Shown here one piece after another: positions 1 to 3,993 of a stretch of DNA of 5,235 nucleotides. The DNA comes from Nitrososphaerota archaeon. GTDB taxonomy: Archaea; Thermoproteota; Nitrososphaeria; Nitrososphaerales; Nitrosopumilaceae. Below the pieces are notes generated by a model. That model did no database searches and was not told the DNA's origin. It saw only the letters and a program-made list of their open reading frames with translations. Within the stretch, counting starts at the first letter, position 1. The number at the start of each line of letters is the position of its first letter. A program made the position numbers and the translations under genes. Location: positions 1 to 5,235 of the forward strand of contig JAGWGO010000123.1 of NCBI GenBank assembly GCA_028867395.1, in the 5' to 3' direction.

Positions 1-579
1 TTGCTAAATTATGGAACTGTGCCTTCAGTGATAAGCGACGGGTTGGCAAATCACCAGTATGGAGTGATTACCAATATCTTCACTTCCATGTTTTTGCATG
101 CGGGATTAATTCACATTGGCGGAAACATGTTGTTCTTGTATATCTTTGGGGACAACATCGAGTACAGGTTTGGAAGGGGCAAGTATCTTGGTTTATATTT
201 ATTTTGGGGACTTGTAGCAGGCTTTACTCACATACTATCTGATCCATCAAGTGATCTTCCTGCAATAGGTGCATCGGGTGCAATCTCTGGAGTACTTGGT
301 GCGTATCTAATATTATTTCCAAATATCAAAATCGTAACGCTGCTCTTTTTGGGATTCTTCGCAAGATTCATACGCATATCTGCAAAATGGTATCTGCCAT
401 TCTGGTTTCTTTTTCAAAACGTATTGCCTGCACTAGTAGGCTCAACAGGCTCTGGCGTTGCATTCTTTGCCCATGTAGGAGGATTTCTAATCGGACTTTT
501 CTGTGGGTTTTTGTACAAGAAAACCCATGGTTCAGAATACATGTATGGAACACGATACGGCTGGAAAGGCTATACTTAG
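1..579 (+). CDS. Rhomboid-family intramembrane serine protease (5' partial)
   Basis: This is the C-terminal part of a rhomboid protease, a polytopic membrane enzyme that cuts transmembrane helices of other proteins within the bilayer. In window numbering (residue 1 = codon at base 1) the signature is clear: H38-x3-N42 (HIGGN) of the oxyanion region, the GASG motif with catalytic Ser92, and His158 in AHVGGF as the general base. About six hydrophobic segments are visible, near residues 36-50, 61-80, 90-106, 109-127, 131-147 and 153-171, followed by a short polar tail. The frame is open at base 1. The TTG there is probably not the start, because archaeal rhomboids usually have another 30-40 residues containing a first membrane helix before this point, so I treat the gene as cut by the window edge. 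Its substrate cannot be told from the sequence. The stop is TAG at 577-579. The family is certain; the missing length is inferred. Confidence 0.93.
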   Translation: MLNYGTVPSVISDGLANHQYGVITNIFTSMFLHAGLIHIGGNMLFLYIFGDNIEYRFGRGKYLGLYLFWGLVAGFTHILSDPSSDLPAIGASGAISGVLGAYLILFPNIKIVTLLFLGFFARFIRISAKWYLPFWFLFQNVLPALVGSTGSGVAFFAHVGGFLIGLFCGFLYKKTHGSEYMYGTRYGWKGYT

Positions 580-601
580 ATTCTAAACATAGATTCCCAA
601 G

Positions 602-612
602 AAATAAATCTC
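602..612 (+). promoter_or_regulatory. Possible TATA-like box for the tautomerase gene
   Basis: The A/T stretch AAATAAATCTC is centred about 26-27 bases before the ATG at 633. That is the spacing expected if transcription starts at or next to the start codon (leaderless mRNA). It fits the archaeal TATA consensus only loosely, and the gene could also be read through from the rhomboid gene ending at 579. Confidence 0.3.
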
Positions 613-632
613 ATAAATTTCTCAGCACAGAA

Positions 633-809
633 ATGCCACTGATAACTGTGTCACTATATCCTGGCAGAACCGAGAAACAAAAAGAGGAATTTGCAAAAGC
701 TATTACAAAGTCAGCTGTGGAGATTCTCAAAACCAAAGAGAACCACGTGATTGTAGTTTTTGAAGAGAATCCAAAAGAAAACTGGTACATGGCAGGCAAT
801 CCTCTTTAA
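633..809 (+). CDS. 4-oxalocrotonate tautomerase-like small protein (58 aa)
   Basis: This is a member of the tautomerase superfamily: small subunits that form oligomers and use an N-terminal proline as general base for keto-enol tautomerisation. The ATG at 633 is chosen because it places Pro directly after Met (MPLITVSLYPGR), giving the catalytic Pro1 after Met removal; the frame is open further upstream but that extension overlaps the rhomboid gene and is not protein-like. Numbering from Pro1, Arg11 of the family is present (YPGR), Trp50 stands where the family has Phe50, and the second substrate-binding arginine, Arg39 in classical 4-OT, is replaced by Ile39. The length, about 57 residues after Met removal, is slightly under the usual 60-65. 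The physiological substrate is unknown; loss of Arg39 argues against 4-oxalocrotonate itself. It lies 53 bases after the rhomboid gene and 34 before the nitrilase gene, with no evident functional link. Confidence 0.88.
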   Translation: MPLITVSLYPGRTEKQKEEFAKAITKSAVEILKTKENHVIVVFEENPKENWYMAGNPL

Positions 810-812
810 ACA

Positions 813-826
813 CATTTTTATTTTAT
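813..826 (+). promoter_or_regulatory. T-rich/TATA-like promoter of the nitrilase gene
   Basis: The short gap between the tautomerase stop and the nitrilase GTG holds CATTTTTATTTTATA. A TTTTTATT-like box centred near 818 is about 26 bases before the GTG at 844, fitting a leaderless start. The same T-rich tract could serve as the transcription terminator of the tautomerase gene, since archaeal termination often occurs at oligo-T runs. Confidence 0.42.
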
Positions 827-843
827 AAAAAATTACAAAATTT

Positions 844-1653
844 GTGACAAAGATAGCAGTCGTGCAGATGAGAGCTGGCAGTGAAAAAGAAAAAAATCTT
901 TCAAAAATTCTCAATTATATAAAACAAGCTGCAAAAAGAGATGCCAAACTTTGTGCATTTCCAGAATTCATGATGTTTTACACTCCTTCCAACCAGTCTG
1001 CGGCTGAACTTGCAAGTCTTGCTGAAAAAATATCTGGAGAGTTTGTCACTTTGATTTCAAAAACTGCAAAAGAAAACTCAATCCAAGTTGTAGGAACTTT
1101 ATATGAAAAAAGCCCACATGCAAACCGAGTTTATGATACGTCATTTTTAATTGATAAAAATGGAAAGATAGTATCCAAATATAGAAAAATTCATCTCTAT
1201 GACGCACTTGGGTTCAAAGAGTCTAGCAAGCTTTATCCAGGTTCTTCTGTTGCAAGACCTGTAAATTCTGCTGTTGGCAAGATTGGTATGATGATGTGCT
1301 ACGACTTGAGATTTCCTGAGATGTCTCGCATGCTTGCCTCTTCGGGTTCTGAAATTCTAATTGTTCCTTCTGCATGGGTAAAGGGAAAGATGAAAGAAGA
1401 ACACTGGATAACAATAAACAAGACACGAGCAATAGAGAACGGATGTTATGTTGTTGCACCAGACCAAGTGGGAAACATTTACTGCGGGCGCAGTATGATA
1501 GTGGATCCGTTTGGCAAAGTTCTCTTGGATATGAAAAAAAGAGAGGGCATAGGCATTGTGGACATATCACTAAACCAAGTAAAAGAAGTGCGCAAAAAAT
1601 TACCACTCTTGAGAAACCGACGAACTGACATTTACACTGATTTTAAGATTTGA
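844..1653 (+). CDS. Nitrilase-superfamily carbon-nitrogen hydrolase (amidase)
   Basis: This is a cytosolic carbon-nitrogen hydrolase that would cleave a non-peptide C-N bond (amide or, less likely, nitrile) through a cysteine thioester. The Glu-Lys-Cys triad is visible: Glu41 in FPEF, Lys115 in RKIHLYD and Cys152 in MCYDLRFPE. Other family marks are VPSAW near 175-178, the H-W and TRAIEN segment at 187-199, DPFG at 221-224 and a C-terminal RNRRTDIY resembling the RRPDLY end of Nit-type amidases. The length of 269 residues is normal. The Lys and Cys motifs resemble the Nit1/Nit2 branch (omega-amidase or deaminated glutathione amidase) more than true nitrilases, so a metabolite-repair or omega-amidase role is my best guess, without proof of substrate. 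The start is GTG; MTKIAVVQM is the classic N-terminal strand of the fold, so the start is well supported. Its last 11 bases overlap the convergent zinc-ribbon gene. Confidence 0.93.
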   Translation: MTKIAVVQMRAGSEKEKNLSKILNYIKQAAKRDAKLCAFPEFMMFYTPSNQSAAELASLAEKISGEFVTLISKTAKENSIQVVGTLYEKSPHANRVYDTSFLIDKNGKIVSKYRKIHLYDALGFKESSKLYPGSSVARPVNSAVGKIGMMMCYDLRFPEMSRMLASSGSEILIVPSAWVKGKMKEEHWITINKTRAIENGCYVVAPDQVGNIYCGRSMIVDPFGKVLLDMKKREGIGIVDISLNQVKEVRKKLPLLRNRRTDIYTDFKI

Positions 1654-2110
1654 TTATTCTGTCTGGGCATTTTATGTTGCTGCATCGGCGAGTCCATTTC
1701 TGTTTCCAAGAGTATCTGAACAGAATTATAGGCCAAAAACAAGTCTTGCATGGAATTTTTGTAGCATACATCATGCCCCTTTGTATTAACGGTGAAGATG
1801 CCCTACAACCATTGTGATAGTTTGAGCATCCAAGGAATCTCTTTCTTGTCTGCCTTGAGCGTATGACTAGAATCATCCCTATCTTGCATTGGGGACACTT
1901 GACCAATCCATTTGCAGGCAAGTTTGTTCCTAAAATGACATATTTTCTTCTCTTTTCTGACCACGATAGATAGCCATTATTGTCATAATACTGGCGTATC
2001 TCGTCTTTCATCTTTGAAATCTTCTTGTCTGTAATCCGAATAGAATTTCTTGAATCCGATCTTTTTCTTAGCATGACTGTTTGTGTAATCTCTTTCATTG
2101 ATATCATCAT
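1643..2110 (-). CDS. Basic protein with two topoisomerase-type zinc ribbons (155 aa)
   Basis: The N-terminal 70 residues are basic and polar with no domain I recognise (MKDEIRQYYDNNGYLSW around 34-50). They are followed by two tandem Cys4 zinc ribbons. The first has C72-x2-C75, then C95-x6-C102 in a GCSNYHNGC context; the second has C121-x2-C124 and C143-x4-C148 in RRCSNIKCP. Both resemble the C-terminal zinc fingers of type IA DNA topoisomerases, which bind single-stranded DNA. No topoisomerase catalytic domain is attached or nearby, so this is a stand-alone nucleic-acid-binding candidate rather than an enzyme. Codons at 2110, 2107 and 2098 are all possible ATG starts (MMISM); a TATA-like stretch at 2122-2132 on this strand would suit the 2098 start, so the first four residues are uncertain. 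The gene converges on the nitrilase gene (11-base overlap) and diverges from the thiolase gene. Conserved cysteine spacing makes it a real gene despite its minus-strand position. Confidence 0.88.
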   Translation of the reverse strand: MMISMKEITQTVMLRKRSDSRNSIRITDKKISKMKDEIRQYYDNNGYLSWSEKRRKYVILGTNLPANGLVKCPQCKIGMILVIRSRQTRKRFLGCSNYHNGCRASSPLIQRGMMYATKIPCKTCFWPIILFRYSWKQKWTRRCSNIKCPDRIIKS

Positions 2111-2121
2111 CTGGTTTGGCT

Positions 2122-2132
2122 GGTTAAAGAAT
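2122..2132 (-). promoter_or_regulatory. Weak TATA-like box for the zinc-ribbon gene
   Basis: Read on the minus strand this is TATTCTTTAAC, the only A/T-rich box at a sensible distance from the candidate ATGs (about 17 bases from 2110 and 29 from 2098). It is a weak match to the archaeal TATA consensus and is offered only because this gene must have its own divergent promoter in the 64-base gap. Confidence 0.28.
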
Positions 2133-2142
2133 ACTAGTGAAG

Positions 2143-2155
2143 AATTTTTATATGG
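2143..2155 (+). promoter_or_regulatory. TATA box of the thiolase-DUF35 operon
   Basis: The stretch AATTTTTATATGG contains a good archaeal TATA element (TTTTTATAT) centred near 2149, 26 bases before the GTG start at 2175. This is the spacing for a leaderless transcript. It is immediately followed by the inverted repeat at 2156-2173. Confidence 0.6.
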
Positions 2156-2173
2156 AATCTAGTGAGCTAGATT
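2156..2173. repeat. Perfect 7-bp inverted repeat between TATA box and thiolase start
   Basis: AATCTAG and CTAGATT form exact inverted arms separated by TGAG. The repeat begins directly after the TATA box and ends one base before the GTG at 2175. If the mRNA is leaderless, as the TATA spacing suggests, the repeat is not transcribed, so a DNA operator for a dimeric regulator is more likely than an RNA hairpin. The repeat itself is seen directly; its function is inferred. Confidence 0.5.
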
Positions 2174-2174
2174 T

Positions 2175-3329
2175 GTGGAAAAGGTTTGTGTTATTGGTGC
2201 TGGGAGCACAAAATACGGAAAACTTGCCGACAGTATTACTGACATTGCACTCCAAGCATCTGTCGATGCAATAGAGAGTGCTGGAATAGAACCAAAGGAA
2301 ATTCAAGCTGGCTATATCTCAAATGTATTTGGTATTGCAGACAAACAAGTTCACTTGGGTCCTGTAATAATGAGCGATCTTGGTATTCCTGAAGTTCCGT
2401 CATTGTCAATTGAATCTGCTTGTGGCAGTGGTTCAATTTCATTTAGAGAAGCATTTGCAAATGTAGCGGCAGGATTTTATGATGTGGTATTAGCAACAGG
2501 AGTTGAAAAAGTAACTCACACCGGTACAGAATGGACAACAACATATTTTTCGTATTGTTCTGATTTCTTTTATGAAGGTGGAGCAGGAGCTTCATTTCCA
2601 GGATTGTTTGCGTCTATGGCTCGAGCATATCTTGCAGAATACAAAGCAACTGAAGAAGACCTTGCCATGGTTGCAGTAAAAAATCATGACAACGGAATGC
2701 TCAACCCAAAGGCCCATCTCCGCAAAAAAATTACCGTTGATGACGTGCTAAAGTCTGCGGTAGTTGCAAGCCCACTAAAATTGTATGACTGCTGTCCGTT
2801 CTCTGACGGTGCAAGCTCTGTAATTTTATGTAGTGAAAAGTTTGCAAAGGCTCATTCGAAAAATTACATTCAAGTAATAGGATCTGGCAGGGGTGGATCA
2901 CCCGCTGCACTGCAAGGAAGACAACACATTACTGAAATTCCAAGTACAAAGATTGCATCTCAGGCTGCATACAAGATGGCTGGTATCACACCAAAGGATA
3001 TTGACTTTGCAGAAGTTCATGATTGCTTTACAATCGCTGAGCTAGTAGATTCTGAAGACCTGGGATTCTTTGAAAAGGGAAAGGCAGTACAAGGAGTCCG
3101 AGAGGGACGAACAAGACTCAATGGTGACATCCCGATAAATCCTTCAGGAGGATTAAAGTCAAAGGGTCACCCAATAGGTGCTACTGGCATAGGACAAGTG
3201 GCTGAAGTCTTTGATCAATTGACAGGAAAGGCAGGAGAGAGAACTGTCAAAGATGCACAGATAGGTCTCACGCACAACTTTGGCGCAACTGGAGCCAGCT
3301 GCGCAGTTCACATCTTCAAAAGTGTTTAA
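2175..3329 (+). CDS. SCP-x/acetoacetyl-CoA-type thiolase (acetyl-CoA C-acyltransferase)
   Basis: This is a thiolase that makes or splits beta-ketoacyl-CoA by thioester exchange on a catalytic cysteine. Visible motifs are the nucleophile Cys83 in ESACGSGS, His282 in AEVHDCF (the SCP-x-type variant of the active-site motif), and His332 in GHPIGATG; the C-terminus has GATGASC with Cys376. The length of 384 residues is usual for archaeal members. The start is GTG at 2175, supported by the first strand KVCVIGAG and by the TATA spacing. The gene sits two bases before a DUF35 gene, the standard archaeal arrangement: in methanogens thiolase, HMG-CoA synthase and a DUF35 scaffold form one complex. No HMG-CoA synthase is seen here. 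In ammonia-oxidising archaea an acetoacetyl-CoA thiolase is also needed for the last step of the 3-hydroxypropionate/4-hydroxybutyrate cycle. Either role is plausible; substrate specificity cannot be read from the sequence. The family call is firm, the pathway is inferred. Confidence 0.92.
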   Translation: MEKVCVIGAGSTKYGKLADSITDIALQASVDAIESAGIEPKEIQAGYISNVFGIADKQVHLGPVIMSDLGIPEVPSLSIESACGSGSISFREAFANVAAGFYDVVLATGVEKVTHTGTEWTTTYFSYCSDFFYEGGAGASFPGLFASMARAYLAEYKATEEDLAMVAVKNHDNGMLNPKAHLRKKITVDDVLKSAVVASPLKLYDCCPFSDGASSVILCSEKFAKAHSKNYIQVIGSGRGGSPAALQGRQHITEIPSTKIASQAAYKMAGITPKDIDFAEVHDCFTIAELVDSEDLGFFEKGKAVQGVREGRTRLNGDIPINPSGGLKSKGHPIGATGIGQVAEVFDQLTGKAGERTVKDAQIGLTHNFGATGASCAVHIFKSV

Positions 3330-3331
3330 AT

Positions 3332-3697
3332 GTGCTTTCAAAAGAGGAATTTATCAATTATACAAAGGAAGGTAAGATACTAGCCAGAAAATGCACTAGA
3401 TGCGGGCACTTGCACCTTGTTACTACCTATTTTTGCCAAAATTGCGGGAACAAGGGATTTGAAAACACAGTAATAGACGGCAAGGGAACGATTGTAACCT
3501 ATACCATAATTACAGTCCCGCCTGAGGGATTTGAAAAATACGTCCCGTATGCTTGGGTTGTTATGAAAGTAGACAATTCTGAACTTTCAATTTCTGGTTT
3601 TATGGGTGGGATAAAATCTCCCGCAGATCTACCACTTGGCACAAAAGCAAAGATAGTCGACCACGATGAACGTGGAATAGTAATCGAGAAGCAGTAA
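3332..3697 (+). CDS. DUF35 Zn-ribbon/OB-fold protein, thiolase partner
   Basis: This 121-residue protein has the DUF35 layout: a short N-terminal helix (EEFINYTKEGK), a rubredoxin-like zinc ribbon with C21-x2-C24 and C35-x2-C38, then an OB-fold from about residue 45 to the end (GKGTIVTYTIITVPPEGFE, later YAWVVMKV and PLGTKAKI). In archaea such proteins act as the non-catalytic scaffold linking acetoacetyl-CoA thiolase to HMG-CoA synthase and shaping a shared CoA site; elsewhere they accompany SCP-x thiolases. The GTG start at 3332 follows the thiolase TAA by two bases, so the two are almost certainly co-transcribed and probably co-translated. No Shine-Dalgarno sequence precedes it. An overlapping ATG at 3330 is in another frame and is not used. 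I am confident in the family and operon; that it binds the upstream thiolase is inferred from the arrangement. Confidence 0.92.
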   Translation: MLSKEEFINYTKEGKILARKCTRCGHLHLVTTYFCQNCGNKGFENTVIDGKGTIVTYTIITVPPEGFEKYVPYAWVVMKVDNSELSISGFMGGIKSPADLPLGTKAKIVDHDERGIVIEKQ

Positions 3698-3736
3698 ATC
3701 AAATTTAGCAAGTTAATTAAAAAAAACTAGAACATT

Positions 3737-3747
3737 TCTTTTATAAC
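3737..3747 (+). promoter_or_regulatory. TATA box of the 53-residue zinc-ribbon gene
   Basis: TCTTTTATAAC is a good archaeal TATA-like element centred near 3743, 26 bases before the ATG at 3769, again consistent with a leaderless transcript. The A/T-rich region 3698-3768 otherwise shows only an A8 run at 3719-3726. The T-rich TTTCTTTTAT here may also help terminate the thiolase-DUF35 transcript. Confidence 0.55.
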
Positions 3748-3768
3748 ATTACCTACAAATTTTCTTTA

Positions 3769-3930
3769 ATGTCAGTTGATGTTGTATGCAATAAATGCGG
3801 ATCTAAAATAGCAAACATGCGCATGCTAAAATCGATCAAAGATGTGATGCGGCCATATAATAACAAGTGTCCGTCTTGCGGACATACACTATCGTTGTCA
3901 GAATTTAGTGTTGACGTTCAGAAGAACTGA
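3769..3930 (+). CDS. Small zinc-ribbon protein (53 aa)
   Basis: This is a short gene starting at ATG 3769 and ending at TGA 3928-3930. The product begins MSVDVVCNKCGSKI and carries two CxxC pairs, C7-x2-C10 and C34-x2-C37 (CPSCGH), separated by 23 residues, so it should bind one zinc ion in a ribbon fold. The residues between are basic (MRMLKSIKDVMRPYNNK). A well placed TATA box 26 bases upstream and the regular cysteine spacing support it as a real gene despite its size. I do not recognise a named family; nucleic-acid binding or a protein-interaction adaptor role is possible. It lies 71 bases after DUF35 and 63 before the winged-helix/ATP-cone gene, each with its own likely promoter, so an operon is not indicated. 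Confidence 0.8.
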   Translation: MSVDVVCNKCGSKIANMRMLKSIKDVMRPYNNKCPSCGHTLSLSEFSVDVQKN

Positions 3931-3950
3931 TCTAAAAAGTTTGCGTATTA

Positions 3951-3958
3951 GACTAGTC
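3951..3958. repeat. 8-bp palindrome upstream of the ATP-cone gene's TATA box
   Basis: GACTAGTC is a perfect 8-base palindrome placed five bases before the TATA-like box of the downstream gene. This position could be an operator, for instance for autoregulation by the winged-helix protein encoded next. A palindrome this short can also occur by chance. Confidence 0.25.
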
Positions 3959-3962
3959 ATAA

Positions 3963-3972
3963 TTCTTATTTA
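3963..3972 (+). promoter_or_regulatory. TATA-like box of the winged-helix/ATP-cone gene
   Basis: TTCTTATTTA is centred 26-27 bases before the ATG at 3994, matching the leaderless spacing of the other promoters in the window. The sequence match to the consensus is moderate. Confidence 0.45.
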
Positions 3973-3993
3973 CCGATACCAACTAGACTTTGT

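Noticed and set aside
1..3. TTG at base 1 as the true start of the rhomboid gene
   Set aside because: The frame is open to the window edge and the family normally has a further N-terminal membrane segment, so this is more likely an internal leucine codon.
387..632. Upstream extension of the tautomerase frame (an ATG at 387 gives 140 residues)
   Set aside because: It overlaps the rhomboid gene in another frame, has no domain-like content, and would bury the catalytic N-terminal proline that the ATG at 633 exposes.
1223..1606. 127-residue minus-strand open frame inside the nitrilase gene
   Set aside because: It is antisense to conserved nitrilase motifs, including Cys152; low-complexity Leu/Ser/Gln-rich translation suggests a shadow.
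2156..2173. RNA hairpin, riboswitch or terminator
   Set aside because: There is no following T-run, it is too small for a riboswitch, and the TATA spacing puts the likely transcription start after it.
3330..3332. ATG overlapping the thiolase stop as the DUF35 start
   Set aside because: It is in a different frame from the DUF35 protein; the in-frame start is the GTG at 3332.
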